Below, in pieces: positions 9,301 to 18,175 of a stretch of DNA of 64,000 bases; position 1 is the first letter of the stretch, and each line of letters begins with the position of its first letter. The stretch lies in contig JAEMQS010000002.1 of assembly GCA_016463765.1 (NCBI GenBank), forward strand, positions 1 to 64,000. The letters run 5' to 3'. The notes beneath the pieces are model-generated. The model did no database searches, was not told the DNA's origin, and worked only from the letters and a program-made list of their open reading frames with translations. A program made the position numbers and the translations under genes. This stretch comes from Solirubrobacteraceae bacterium (GTDB taxonomy: Bacteria > Actinomycetota > Thermoleophilia > Solirubrobacterales > Solirubrobacteraceae).

Positions 9301-11673
9301 GTGTGGAATGTGCACGACTCAGATGCAACGGGCGTCGCTGGGAGGAGCGCTCGGGCGGGCCGGATCGCCGTCGGCCTGCTCGCGATCCTCGTCGTGGCCA
9401 TCACCGTGGCCGTGTCCGAGCGCGCACGCGACACGTCTGATCACCAGCGCCGGGCGCAGGCCGAACTCCGCCACGCCCAGGCGCTGACCGAGCGCCTGCG
9501 GGCCGCCCAGGCCGAGTCGCTCGTCACCGGGACGGCGGGCGCGCAGACGAACGTCGAGGCGTTCGGCGTCGCCCGTGAGCTGCAGCGCTCGATCGAGCGC
9601 CTCGAGGGCCTCGACGTCAACGCCGCGGTCGTCGCCAAGATGCGCGCCTACCTCGGGCAGCTCCTGCGCGCCGGGACCCAGGCCCTGCGTCTGGGGATCG
9701 CAGGCGACGTCGAGGCGGCGTACGCGGTCCAGCGCGCCGAGGTCGCCCCGACCCTCGACCGCATCATCGACCTCACACGTCGCCAGGCCCGTGCGCAGGA
9801 TCGGCTCGCCGACGAGTCGTCGGCCTTCGCCCGCACGCTCTTCCTCGGGTCCATCGTGGCCGGCCTGCTCCTCCTGGGCCTGCTCGCATGGCGCTTCGAG
9901 CATCTCGCGCGCCGGACGAAGGTCGCCGCCGCCACCCGCCGCGTCGAACGCCAGAGCGAGGAGCGCCTGCGCGCGCTCGCCGAGCACGCGACCGACGTCG
10001 TCATCGTCCTCGACGAGGACCTCCGGATCACCTGGCAGGCGGCCTCGATGGAGCGCGTCTTCGCGCGGACGCCCGACTCGCTCGCCCGCCAGCCGCTGCG
10101 CGACGCCCTGCACCCCCGCGACCGCGACGCCGCGGACCGGCGCCTGCGCGCGCTGCTCGCCCGCCCGACGGGTACGACCGCCACCCTGAACGTCAGCTGG
10201 CGCGACGGCGAGGGCAACTTCCGCCCGGTGGAGATCGTGGCCGCCAACCGCGCGAGCGACGAGATCGTCGGCGGATTGCTGCTGAGCATGCGTGACGTCA
10301 CCGAACGCCACGCGCTCGAGGCCGAGCTACGCCACCAGGCCTACCACGACGCGCTCACCGGCCTGCCGAACCGCACGCTGTTCGAGCAGCATCTCGCCGG
10401 GGAGCTCCGTGAGGCGACCGAGACCGGCGAGCGGCTGGCGATCATCTTCCTGGACCTCGACGACTTCAAGACCGTCAACGACAGCCTGGGCCATCACTCC
10501 GGCGATGAGCTGCTGCGGGTCGTCGCGTCGCGCATCCGCCAGCAGATCTCGGAGGACGACGTCATCGCGCGCCTCGGCGGCGACGAGTTCGCCGTGCTGC
10601 TGCACGAGCACGATGAGGATGCCCGCGCGCCGCAGATCATCGCCGACAAGATCCTGCGCTCCGTGAGCAGACCGATGACCATCGGCGAGCGTGAGCTGCG
10701 GGTGAGCGGCAGCGCCGGCATCGCGATCAGCGAAGCCGGCTGCTTCACCCCGGCCAACGAGATGCTGCGCAACGCCGACGTCGCGATGTACGCGTCGAAG
10801 AACGGCGGCAAGAACCGCGTCGCGGTGTTCACCGAGGACATGCACGCCGACGCGATGCGCCGCCTCGAGCTGACCGCCGACCTGCGCTGCGCCCTGGAAG
10901 AGGGCAGCCTGCTCCTCGAGTACCAGCCCATCGTCGACATCGCCGACGACCGCGTCGTGGGCGCCGAGGCCCTCGCGCGCTGGCCGCACCCGGTCTACGG
11001 CCGCATCCCGCCGCCCGAGTTCATCGAGCTCGCCGAGGAGAGCGGCCTGATCCTCCCGCTCGGCGAGTGGGTGCTCGAGACGGCCTGCGCCCAGATGAAG
11101 CAGTGGATGGACGAAGGCCGCGCGAACTCGGGCCAGCACGTGAGCGTCAACGTCTCCGCCCTGCAGATGGCCGACCCCGGCATGCACGACATGGTCCGCG
11201 ACACGCTGTCGCGCACGGGCCTGGACCCGCGCCAGCTGCAGCTCGAGATCACGGAGAGCGTGCTCGTCGAGCGTCCCGAGGCCATGTCCGAGGAGCTCGC
11301 CGCGCTCATCGCGCTGGGCGTGCGCGTCGCGATCGACGACTTCGGCACCGGCCACTCGGTGCTCGCCTACCTGCGCCAGCTGCCCGTCGACGTGCTGAAG
11401 GTCGACAAGGCCTTCATCGACGCCATCGACCTCGACGACGGCCAGGCACAGCTCGCCCAGGGCATCATCAACCTCGCCCACGCGCTGGACATCACGGTCG
11501 TGGCCGAAGGCATCGAGACGAAGGGCCAGGCCGTCGTGCTGCGGTCCATGGGCCCGGTCCTCGGCCAGGGCTACCTGTACTCGCGTCCGGCGAGCGTCGA
11601 CCTGGCGGGCACGCTGCTGCGCGACGGCGTCGGCCGCTTCGCCGACGACGAGACGATCCCGCACGCCGCGTAG
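9301..11673 (+). CDS. Membrane PAS-GGDEF-EAL protein (c-di-GMP turnover)
   Basis: 790 residues. Two membrane helices (about 20-38 and 178-197) bracket a ~140-residue, mostly helical extracytoplasmic sensor. A PAS domain follows (~222-335). The GGDEF motif is intact (426-430, ARLGGDEFAVLL), but no RxxD inhibitory site precedes it (the position reads SEDD). The EAL domain is intact: EAL at 556-558, plus NVSALQM, ITESVLVE, DDFGTGHS, KVDKAFI and AEGIET. Both cyclase and phosphodiesterase activities are therefore possible. The GTG at 9301 gives the longest form and keeps the first helix. Confidence 0.92.
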   Translation: MWNVHDSDATGVAGRSARAGRIAVGLLAILVVAITVAVSERARDTSDHQRRAQAELRHAQALTERLRAAQAESLVTGTAGAQTNVEAFGVARELQRSIERLEGLDVNAAVVAKMRAYLGQLLRAGTQALRLGIAGDVEAAYAVQRAEVAPTLDRIIDLTRRQARAQDRLADESSAFARTLFLGSIVAGLLLLGLLAWRFEHLARRTKVAAATRRVERQSEERLRALAEHATDVVIVLDEDLRITWQAASMERVFARTPDSLARQPLRDALHPRDRDAADRRLRALLARPTGTTATLNVSWRDGEGNFRPVEIVAANRASDEIVGGLLLSMRDVTERHALEAELRHQAYHDALTGLPNRTLFEQHLAGELREATETGERLAIIFLDLDDFKTVNDSLGHHSGDELLRVVASRIRQQISEDDVIARLGGDEFAVLLHEHDEDARAPQIIADKILRSVSRPMTIGERELRVSGSAGIAISEAGCFTPANEMLRNADVAMYASKNGGKNRVAVFTEDMHADAMRRLELTADLRCALEEGSLLLEYQPIVDIADDRVVGAEALARWPHPVYGRIPPPEFIELAEESGLILPLGEWVLETACAQMKQWMDEGRANSGQHVSVNVSALQMADPGMHDMVRDTLSRTGLDPRQLQLEITESVLVERPEAMSEELAALIALGVRVAIDDFGTGHSVLAYLRQLPVDVLKVDKAFIDAIDLDDGQAQLAQGIINLAHALDITVVAEGIETKGQAVVLRSMGPVLGQGYLYSRPASVDLAGTLLRDGVGRFADDETIPHAA

Positions 11674-11740
11674 CAGGGTCGGGCCGCTCCATCCCCAGGG
11701 GTGTGGCGGGTGGTCGCGCGGCCCGGGAGGCTGGCGGGAC

Positions 11741-12448
11741 ATGTCGGTCGCGACCGCATCGGCCATCATCCGCACCGTGCCGATCGGGCCCTACGAGCTG
11801 ACCGCCTCCGAACACGCCGCCGTGCTGGCGGCCGACCGCGGCGGGGTGCCCTACGTGCTGCTGCGCGACGGCGACGGGCGGCTCGTGCTCTTCGCCCTGC
11901 GCGACGAGGTCGTCACCGTGGGCCGCGCGCCCGAGAGCGATCTCGTCCTCGGCTGGGACGGCGAGACGTCCCGCGCCCACGCCCGCCTGGAGCGGATCGG
12001 GTCGCGCTGGACGGTGGTCGACGACGGCCTGTCGCGCAACGGGACGTTCGTGGGCGAGACGCGCGTCGCCGGCAGGCAGGTGCTCGATGCCGGGGACACC
12101 GTGCGGGTCGGTCGCACCGTGCTGGTCCTGCGGGCGCCCCGGGGCGCCGGGACCGAGACCGTCGCGGCGCGCGACACCGCGGACGCAGTCGCGCTCACGC
12201 CCGCCGAGCGCCGGGTGCTCGTCGCGCTGTGCCGGCCGTATGCCGACGAGCGCGCCTCGGCGCCGGCCACGAACCAGGAGATCGCCGACGAGCTCGTGCT
12301 GTCGATCGCCGGCGTGAAGACCCACCTGCGGACGCTGTTCGGCAAGCTGGGCGTCGACGAGCTGCCGCAGAACCGCAAACGCGCGGAGCTCGCGCGGCGC
12401 GCGCTCGCGACGGGCCTCGTCCGGCCGGCCGAGCTTGGTCAGGAGTAG
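11741..12448 (+). CDS. FHA-domain protein with C-terminal winged-helix/LuxR-like region
   Basis: 235 residues. Residues ~45-135 are a forkhead-associated domain with the phosphothreonine-reading motifs GRAPESD, SRAHARLE and LSRNGTFVG. The C-terminus (~150-225) contains LTPAERRVLVALCRP and NQEIADELVLSIAGVKTHL, a helix-turn-helix of the type seen in FHA-coupled regulators. Start ATG 11741 follows GGGAGG at good spacing. It converges on, and overlaps by 10 bp, the Ser/Thr kinase gene, suggesting that the FHA domain may read phosphothreonines made by that kinase (inference from neighbourhood). Confidence 0.85.
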   Translation: MSVATASAIIRTVPIGPYELTASEHAAVLAADRGGVPYVLLRDGDGRLVLFALRDEVVTVGRAPESDLVLGWDGETSRAHARLERIGSRWTVVDDGLSRNGTFVGETRVAGRQVLDAGDTVRVGRTVLVLRAPRGAGTETVAARDTADAVALTPAERRVLVALCRPYADERASAPATNQEIADELVLSIAGVKTHLRTLFGKLGVDELPQNRKRAELARRALATGLVRPAELGQE

Positions 12449-14328
12449 AACTCGAGCGACTCGGCGCTGAGGCCGTAGTAGTGCTCGGTCTGCGCCCGCA
12501 CGCCGGGGTTGCGCCACAGCAGGTTCAGCTGGCTCGGGGCGTCGTCGGCCTCGAACGCGCGGAACTCGACGAGCCGTCCGTCGGGCTCGAGGTCCGGCAC
12601 CGCGATCCGGGCGCGCCGCCGGTCGCCGCGGAACAGGTCGATCGCGATCGCGTCGCCCGCCCGGATGAGGGCCACGCGAACCCGGCGCCCGTCGGGCAGC
12701 GGAGTCTCGCTGACGGCCAGTTCCTCGCCCGCGGGCAGCGCCGCGGCCGCTGCCCCGGTCACCTGTTTGGGCGGGGTCGGGGTCGCGCCTGCTTCGATCT
12801 CGACGCGCAGCTGGAGCTCCTCCCCCTGCGTGAACTCGCCCTCCCCGCGTTCACTGCCGACCGGTCCGACCCAGCGTTCGAGCGTGGCGCCGGAGACCGG
12901 CCGGCGCCCGACGCGCGCCCCGGGCGCGACCGCGAGGCTGAGCACGTCGCCGGCCTCCACGGCAAGCTCGGCGCCGAAGCGGTGCGGCCGGGTGTCGGGG
13001 ACGACCGTGGGCTGCGAGCGGGCCACCTGGAAGATCTCGCCCGACCGCCTCCGCAGCACCTGGAGCGCGAGCTCGCCCTCTGCGCCGCGGACCGCCCAGG
13101 CCCTGAGCGCGCCGCCCGCGCGCACGACCACGCGACGGCCCGGCAGCTCGGTCTGCAGCAACGTGCACGCGGGAGAGCTGCCCGATGGTGCGCGGCCGCG
13201 GCAGTCGCGGCTCGTGATGCCGTCGTCGTCGCGCAGGCTCGCGCCGAGGACTTCGAGGCCCGCGCCGACCGACGGGACCTGGTCGCCGGCGGCGGGCGCG
13301 GCGTCGTCGTCACCCCCCGCGACGAGGGCCACCAGACCGAGGACCAGGAACGGGACGATGATGGCGGTGACAACGGCAATCGCCAGCCACCCACCCCGCC
13401 GCTCGCCATCCTCCCGCTGCGCCGCCGGTTCCGGCACGTCGACCGTCGCGGCCTCGGGCGCCGGTCCGATCGCCGCCGGCGGGGAGGGGAGCGCCGCGGC
13501 CCGGTCGCCGACGGCGTCGCGCACGGCGACCACGAACGCGGCCGCCGTGGACGGCCGGTCAGCCGGGTCCTTGGCGAGCGCGTCGAGCAGCGGTCCGTCG
13601 ACGTCGTCACCCAGCTCCGGGCGCCGGGTCGAGGGAGCCGGCGGCGTCTCCTCGGCGTGCGCGAACAGGACCGCCGCGTCGGTCGGGCGCACGAAGACCG
13701 GCGCGCCGACGAGCGCTTCGTACGCGGTCGCGGCGAACGCGTACCGGTCTGCCGCGGCGTCCGGCTCGCCGCCGCGGATGACCTCGGGCGCGAGGTACTG
13801 CAGGGTGCCGGCGAGCCCGTGCGTCGCGGTGAGCGCGGGGTCGGACGCGGCGCGCGCGAGACCGAAGTCCGCCAGCCGTGCCCGGCGCCCGCCGGTGTCG
13901 ACGAGGATGTTCGAGGGCTTGACGTCGCGGTGGCTGATGCCGGCGGCATGCGCCGCGTCGAGGGCGGACGCGACCTGCCCGAGCAGGTCGAGCGCGCGCT
14001 CGGCCGGCAGCGCACCGGCACGCAGCAGCTCGGACAGCGTGTGTCCGTCGACGAGGTCCATGACGACGTATGGGCCGTACGCGTCGTCCTCCCCCGTGGC
14101 CACGACCCGGACGACGCCGGGGTGATCGAGCCGCGCCTGGGCGCGGGCGCCGCGCAGCAGCCGGCCGCGCAGCTCGTCGGCGCCCAGGACCCCGGGCCGC
14201 CCGAGCTTGACGGCGACGTGGTCCCCGCCGCCCGGCGGCTCGGCCTCCACGACGACCGACGCGGCCCCGCGACCGAGTTCGCGCACCACGCGATACCCGT
14301 CGATCATCGAGCCGGCTCCGAGCGTCAC
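12439..14328 (-). CDS. Membrane-anchored Ser/Thr protein kinase (PknB-like)
   Basis: 629 residues. The N-terminal kinase domain (~10-265) has the glycine loop ELGRGAASVV, the ATP-binding lysine in VAVKLG, the catalytic loop HRDVKPSNIL and DFGLARA. A proline-rich linker leads to one membrane helix (AIAVVTAIIVPFLVLGLVAL), followed by ~290 extracytoplasmic residues rich in beta-strand patterns and without PASTA repeats. The external domain is presumably the sensor. ATG 14328 is used; an ATG seven codons in (14307) is equally possible. It is divergent from a BVMO gene across a pair of palindromes. Confidence 0.9.
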   Translation of the reverse strand: MTLGAGSMIDGYRVVRELGRGAASVVVEAEPPGGGDHVAVKLGRPGVLGADELRGRLLRGARAQARLDHPGVVRVVATGEDDAYGPYVVMDLVDGHTLSELLRAGALPAERALDLLGQVASALDAAHAAGISHRDVKPSNILVDTGGRRARLADFGLARAASDPALTATHGLAGTLQYLAPEVIRGGEPDAAADRYAFAATAYEALVGAPVFVRPTDAAVLFAHAEETPPAPSTRRPELGDDVDGPLLDALAKDPADRPSTAAAFVVAVRDAVGDRAAALPSPPAAIGPAPEAATVDVPEPAAQREDGERRGGWLAIAVVTAIIVPFLVLGLVALVAGGDDDAAPAAGDQVPSVGAGLEVLGASLRDDDGITSRDCRGRAPSGSSPACTLLQTELPGRRVVVRAGGALRAWAVRGAEGELALQVLRRRSGEIFQVARSQPTVVPDTRPHRFGAELAVEAGDVLSLAVAPGARVGRRPVSGATLERWVGPVGSERGEGEFTQGEELQLRVEIEAGATPTPPKQVTGAAAAALPAGEELAVSETPLPDGRRVRVALIRAGDAIAIDLFRGDRRRARIAVPDLEPDGRLVEFRAFEADDAPSQLNLLWRNPGVRAQTEHYYGLSAESLEFYS

Positions 14329-14340
14329 CGCCGCGGATCA

Positions 14341-14376
14341 TAGGTGCGCACCTACGATGTAGGCATGCCTGCCTAC
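14341..14376. promoter_or_regulatory. Twin palindromes 20 bp apart, candidate operator
   Basis: TAGGTGCGCACCTA (14341-14354) is a perfect 14-bp palindrome. GTAGGCA-TGCC-TGCCTAC (14359-14376) is a perfect inverted repeat with related TAGG/CCTA half-sites. Their centres are exactly 20 bp, about two helical turns, apart, so two dimers would bind the same face. The second covers the ATG of the BVMO gene (14365). The first lies 12 bp from the kinase start. The regulator is not identifiable here. Confidence 0.55.
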
Positions 14377-15852
14377 GCACCGTCCGTCGCCATCGTGGGG
14401 TCCGGCTTCGGCGGGATCGCCGCCGCGATCGCCCTGCTGCGCGACGGGGTCACGGATCTGACCATCTTCGAGAAGGCCGACGACCTGGGTGGAGTCTGGC
14501 GCGAGAACACCTACCCCGGCGCGGCGTGTGACGTCCCTTCGCACGTCTACTCGTACTCGTTCTTCCAGCGCCGGACGTGGACCCGGCCGTGCTCTCCGCA
14601 CGACGAGATCCACGACTACCTCCAGGAGGCGGCAGACACGTTCGGGGTGACCCCGAAGATCCGGTTCTCGACCGAGGTGACCGGCGCGACGTGGGACGAG
14701 GACGCGCTGCGGTGGGAGCTCGAGCTGGGCGACGGCTCGACCGCGACGTGCGACGTGCTCGTACCCGCGTGCGGTCAGCTCAGCATCCCGGTCCGGCCGT
14801 CGATCCCCGGAGCCGAGACGTTCGCCGGCCGCCAGTTCCACTCCGCCGAGTGGGACCACGACCACGACCTGCGCGGCCGCCGCGTCGCCGTCATCGGCAC
14901 CGGGGCGAGCGCCGTGCAGTTCGTCCCGCCCGTCGCCGACGAGGCCGCGCACCTCGACGTCTTCCAGCGCACCCCGAACTACATGCTGCCTCGCCGCAAC
15001 CTCGGCTATCCCGCCCCGGTCCGCGCCGCGATCCGATGGGTCCCGGGCCTCCAGGCGCTCCGCCGCAACGGGATGCTGCTGTCGATGGAGACGATGGTGA
15101 AGGGGCTGAAGGGCGACCGGCTGATCGAGGGCGCGCTGAAGACCTGGTCCAAGGCGTTCCTCCGGTACCACGTGCGCGACGCCGAGCTGCGCCGCAAGCT
15201 CACGCCGTCCTTCGCCTATGGCTGCAAGCGCATCCTGTTCTCGTCGTACTACTACCCGGCGCTCACCCGCGAGCACGTCGAGCTCGTCGACACGCCCATC
15301 ACGAACATCACCCCCGACGGCATCGTCACCGCCGACGGCACCGAGCATCCCGCCGACACCATCATCTGGGGCACGGGGTTCGACACGCAGGCGTTCGTCG
15401 CGCCGATGGAGGTCATGGGTGCCGGCGGGCGCACGCTGCGCGAGGCCTGGGCGGACGGCGCGCACGCGTTCTTCGGGCTGACCGTCCCGGGGTTCCCGAA
15501 CCTCTTCCTGCTCTACGGGCCGAACACGAACCTCGGCGTCGGTTCGATCGTCGTGATGCTCGAGGCGCAGGCGCGGTACATCGCCGACGCCGTGGCGCAA
15601 CTGCGAGCCACCGGTGGACGGGCGGCGTGGGACGTGCGCGCCGACGTCGAGCGGGCCTACGACGAGCGGACGCAGGCGCACCTGCGCACGTCGGTCTGGA
15701 CGCGTTGCGCGAGCTGGTATCGCAACGCGGCGGGCCGAGTGGTCAACAACTGGCCCGGCTACATGTTCGAGTACGTGCGCGCGACGGAGCGGCTCGACCC
15801 GGAGCACTACCTGCTGCTCCGCGCCAGAGCGCGGAGCAGCAGTGTGAGCTAG
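14365..15852 (+). CDS. Flavin-containing (Baeyer-Villiger type) monooxygenase
   Basis: 495 residues. FAD Rossmann motif GSGFGG near the N-terminus, the BVMO fingerprint F-x-G-x3-H-x3-W as [11 protein letters not shown], and the NADPH Rossmann motif GTGASA. These mark a class B monooxygenase inserting oxygen into a ketone (ester or lactone product); the substrate is not determinable. ATG 14365 is chosen because homologous sequence begins right after it. A GTG at 14344 would put both palindromes inside the gene. There is no Shine-Dalgarno, so translation may be leaderless. The stop is shared, as CTAG, with the converging cold-shock gene. Confidence 0.88.
   Translation: MPAYAPSVAIVGSGFGGIAAAIALLRDGVTDLTIFEKADDLGGVWRENTYPGAACDVPSHVYSYSFFQRRTWTRPCSPHDEIHDYLQEAADTFGVTPKIRFSTEVTGATWDEDALRWELELGDGSTATCDVLVPACGQLSIPVRPSIPGAETFAGRQFHSAEWDHDHDLRGRRVAVIGTGASAVQFVPPVADEAAHLDVFQRTPNYMLPRRNLGYPAPVRAAIRWVPGLQALRRNGMLLSMETMVKGLKGDRLIEGALKTWSKAFLRYHVRDAELRRKLTPSFAYGCKRILFSSYYYPALTREHVELVDTPITNITPDGIVTADGTEHPADTIIWGTGFDTQAFVAPMEVMGAGGRTLREAWADGAHAFFGLTVPGFPNLFLLYGPNTNLGVGSIVVMLEAQARYIADAVAQLRATGGRAAWDVRADVERAYDERTQAHLRTSVWTRCASWYRNAAGRVVNNWPGYMFEYVRATERLDPEHYLLLRARARSSSVS
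15811..15842. terminator. Perfect 14-bp stem hairpin inside the BVMO C-terminal codons
   Basis: CTGCTGCTCCGCGC (15811-15824), loop CAGA, then its exact complement (15829-15842). The hairpin ends 8 nt before the BVMO stop and serves both converging genes as a likely terminator. It encodes the terminal [10 protein letters not shown] of the BVMO, so coding and termination functions overlap. Confidence 0.65.
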
Positions 15853-16052
15853 ACAGCCGTGACGTTGACGGCCTTCGGGCCCTTGTCGCCCGACTCGGCC
15901 TCATACGTGACGCGCGCACCCTCGGCGAGGGACTTGTAGCCCTCGGCGTTGATGCCCGTGTGATGCACGAACAGGTCCTTGCCGCCCTCGTCCGGCGTGA
16001 TGAAGCCGAAGCCCTTCTCGTCACTGAACCACTTCACGGTTCCGGTGGCCAT
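15849..16052 (-). CDS. cspA: Cold-shock protein (CspA family)
   Basis: 67 residues, the standard size: a single OB-fold RNA chaperone with both RNA-binding motifs, KGFGFI (RNP1) and DLFVHHT (RNP2-like). The ATG at 16052 is preceded by GGAGGATCCGCA, a strong Shine-Dalgarno. Its TAG stop and the TAG of the converging BVMO gene are the two strands of the same CTAG (15849-15852). Confidence 0.96.
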   Translation of the reverse strand: MATGTVKWFSDEKGFGFITPDEGGKDLFVHHTGINAEGYKSLAEGARVTYEAESGDKGPKAVNVTAV

Positions 16053-16295
16053 TGCGGATCCTCCACGGATGATTCTGAGTGCACTGCGATCGCCGAGGAA
16101 GCTTCGAGCAACGACTGCGGGCGCCTCACACTGCTTTTCCCGAGCGCTCCCGCCCGGGCCTGTTCGCGCGCAGCGTAGCAAGGGTCAAGGTCGTTTCGGG
16201 GTCTTTTTCACCCGATGGGAACAGGCATTCGGGGTCCCAGCCATCTCCCAGGTTCTGCTCGGGGAATCGGGACGCGGGCCGCCGACCATCTCGAC
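16053..16295 (-). other. Long leader region of the cold-shock gene
   Basis: This 243-bp gap separates the divergent cold-shock gene and a small membrane-protein gene. On the minus strand a TACGCT (-10-like) about 115 nt upstream of the cspA ATG would give a long leader, typical of cspA genes whose mRNA folds with temperature. A GC-rich palindromic stretch lies near 16139-16160. I see no convincing open frame and cannot assign a specific RNA element. Confidence 0.3.
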
Positions 16296-16631
16296 ATGCC
16301 CTCAGCTCCCCCCTCCCCCGATGCGCGCCGCCTCGCGGAGACCCGCCTGCAGGCCATGCGGACCCGCCTGCGCCGTGTGCGACGCCGTGCGCTGGCCGCC
16401 GCCGGCGCGAGCTTCATCCTCGCGCTCGGCGCCGTGACCTTCCAGCAGCAGGCCGATGAGCGCGCCGCGGCCGAGGCCGCGCCCGCCGCCGAGCAGACCA
16501 CGACGACCGAGGACTCGGCGATCCAGACCGACGCGGGCACCGAGACGTGGTCCGACGAGCAGGCCACCGACGACAGCACGACCACCGCCGAGGACTCCGC
16601 GCTGGAGGCCCCGACCACCCAGGTGTCGTGA
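16296..16631 (+). CDS. Small single-pass membrane protein with acidic Thr-rich tail
   Basis: 111 residues. A basic N-terminus (TRLQAMRTRLRRVRRRA) precedes one membrane helix (ALAAAGASFILALGAVTF), then a low-complexity Ala/Glu/Thr/Asp-rich tail predicted outside the membrane. No family recognised. Its TGA overlaps the ATG of the next gene (TGATG at 16629-16633), so the two are translationally coupled and it is plausibly a partner of the haem-type membrane protein. ATG 16296 is chosen as the start nearest to recognisable protein; no clear Shine-Dalgarno. Confidence 0.65.
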   Translation: MPSAPPSPDARRLAETRLQAMRTRLRRVRRRALAAAGASFILALGAVTFQQQADERAAAEAAPAAEQTTTTEDSAIQTDAGTETWSDEQATDDSTTTAEDSALEAPTTQVS

Positions 16632-17254
16632 TGGCGGTCCTGGCCGACACCACCGTTTTCTGGCTGACCAGTCGCGCCGCTGGCATCGCCGCGCTCCTGT
16701 GCTCCAGCGCGGCCGTCGCGATCGGGCTCACCATGGGCCTCAAGCTCACGCGCGGGCGCGCGAGCGAGCTGCGCGCCGCGCACGAGGGCCTCGTGCTCGC
16801 CACGCTCGCGGCGGTGGCCCTGCACGCCGCGGTCCTCCTGCTCGACCCGTGGCTCCAGCCGTCGGTCGCCGACCTCGTCATCCCGTTCGCGGGCGCGCAC
16901 GCGCCGTTCTGGACCGGCCTCGGGATCATCGCGATGTGGGCGATGGTCGCGCTCGGCCTCTCCTACTACGTCCGGGACCGCATCGGGCCAGCGCGCTGGA
17001 GGCGCCTGCACCGGTTCACGGCGCTGGCGTGGCTGCTGAGCGTCGGCCACGCGCTGGGCGCGGGGACCGACGCGGACACGTGGTGGTTCCTGGCCGGGAT
17101 CGCGATCGTCGTGACCCCGACCCTCGCGCTGCTCATCGCCCGGATGACGTCCCGCCCGGCCGCCGCACCCCCGGCGGCCGGGCGGACGCCCCCTGTCCCT
17201 ACGCCTTCGCGGCCGGCTCGGGCGCCGGCGACGCTGCTGCGTCCGCGGCCGTAG
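16631..17254 (+). CDS. Ferric-reductase-like transmembrane protein
   Basis: 207 residues with about five membrane helices and paired histidines in the pattern of the ferric reductase/MsrQ-like haem domain: AAHEGLVLATLAAVALH, HAPFWTG and HRFTALAWLLSVGHALGAG. It probably holds b-haem and moves electrons across the membrane. There is no attached FAD/NADPH domain, so a partner is needed; the coupled small upstream gene may be one. The proline-rich C-terminus overlaps the converging SDR gene by 56 bp, the largest overlap of the window. Confidence 0.75.
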   Translation: MAVLADTTVFWLTSRAAGIAALLCSSAAVAIGLTMGLKLTRGRASELRAAHEGLVLATLAAVALHAAVLLLDPWLQPSVADLVIPFAGAHAPFWTGLGIIAMWAMVALGLSYYVRDRIGPARWRRLHRFTALAWLLSVGHALGAGTDADTWWFLAGIAIVVTPTLALLIARMTSRPAAAPPAAGRTPPVPTPSRPARAPATLLRPRP

Positions 17255-18155
17255 GCGCGTCGCCTGTCGCGAGCGTCGCCGCGCCGAGGAGCGGATCCTC
17301 CGGGCGGTCGGCGCCCGTCGCGGGGTCGGCCAGGCGCACCGCCTCGGCGATCTGCTTGCGGCCCAGGGAGATCATCCGCCACTCGCTGATGGGCTGGGCG
17401 ATGCCGCGGATGAGCATGAGCGGGCCCACGAACCGGGGCGCCCACACGCGCGAGGAGCGGCGCTCGACGCCCTTCTCGATCGCGTCGATCGCCTGCGACA
17501 GCGGCGCGGGCTTGCCGATCGGGCCGGGCAGCATCTTCAGCATCGCCTGGTTCGACGGCTGCGCGAACGACCCGCGCACGATGTCGGTGTCGATGAAGCC
17601 GAAGTACGCGCAGCCGATCCGCGCCCCGGTCGGGGCGGTCTCGATGCGCAGCGCGTCGGTGAACGCCTCGACGCCGGCCTTCGACGCGGTGTAGGCGGAC
17701 ATGAGCGGCGCGTGGCTGATCGCCGACAGCGACGCGATGTTCAGCAGGTAGCCCTTGCGCTCGACGATCTGCGGCAGCACGGCGCGGTCGGTGCGCCACA
17801 CGCCCAGGAGGTTGACCTCGATGGTCCGCTCGATGGCGTCCGGGTCGGCGGTGAGCACCGCGCCCGTCCGCTGGATGCCGGCGTTGGCGATCGCGACGTC
17901 GATGCCGCCGAACCGCTGCACGGTCCCGGCGACCGCGCGCTCGAGCGCGGCCGGGTCGGTCGTGTCGGCCTCGAAGACCGCGGTGCGGTCGCCCAGCTCG
18001 GCGGACAGCGCCTCCAGCCGGTCGGGCTCCAGCCCGACGAGCGCGACGTTCGCGCCCTTGGCGTGCAGCCGGCGGGCGCTCTCGGCGCCGATCCCGCGGG
18101 CCGCGCCGGTGATGAACACCGTGCGCCCGTTGACGTCGTACCTGGCTCGTCCCAT
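17199..18155 (-). CDS. Short-chain dehydrogenase/reductase in a BVMO operon
   Basis: 318 residues. TGAARGIG cofactor motif, IANAG, NIASLSA serine and YTASK catalytic Tyr/Lys. The extension of ~70 residues after the fold ends in an Ala/Pro-rich tail. ATG 18155 follows GGAGGAGCGACCGTC, a strong Shine-Dalgarno. It lies 20 bp downstream of a BVMO gene and is surely co-transcribed. An SDR that oxidises an alcohol to the ketone which the BVMO then oxygenates is the classic pairing (inference). Confidence 0.9.
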   Translation of the reverse strand: MGRARYDVNGRTVFITGAARGIGAESARRLHAKGANVALVGLEPDRLEALSAELGDRTAVFEADTTDPAALERAVAGTVQRFGGIDVAIANAGIQRTGAVLTADPDAIERTIEVNLLGVWRTDRAVLPQIVERKGYLLNIASLSAISHAPLMSAYTASKAGVEAFTDALRIETAPTGARIGCAYFGFIDTDIVRGSFAQPSNQAMLKMLPGPIGKPAPLSQAIDAIEKGVERRSSRVWAPRFVGPLMLIRGIAQPISEWRMISLGRKQIAEAVRLADPATGADRPEDPLLGAATLATGDAPTAADAAASPAPEPAAKA

Positions 18156-18175
18156 GACGGTCGCTCCTCCTGGCC

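Noticed and set aside
16185-16215. T-run terminator (TCTTTTTC) in the cspA leader region
   Set aside because: No stable stem directly precedes it on the plus strand and no plus-strand gene ends there.
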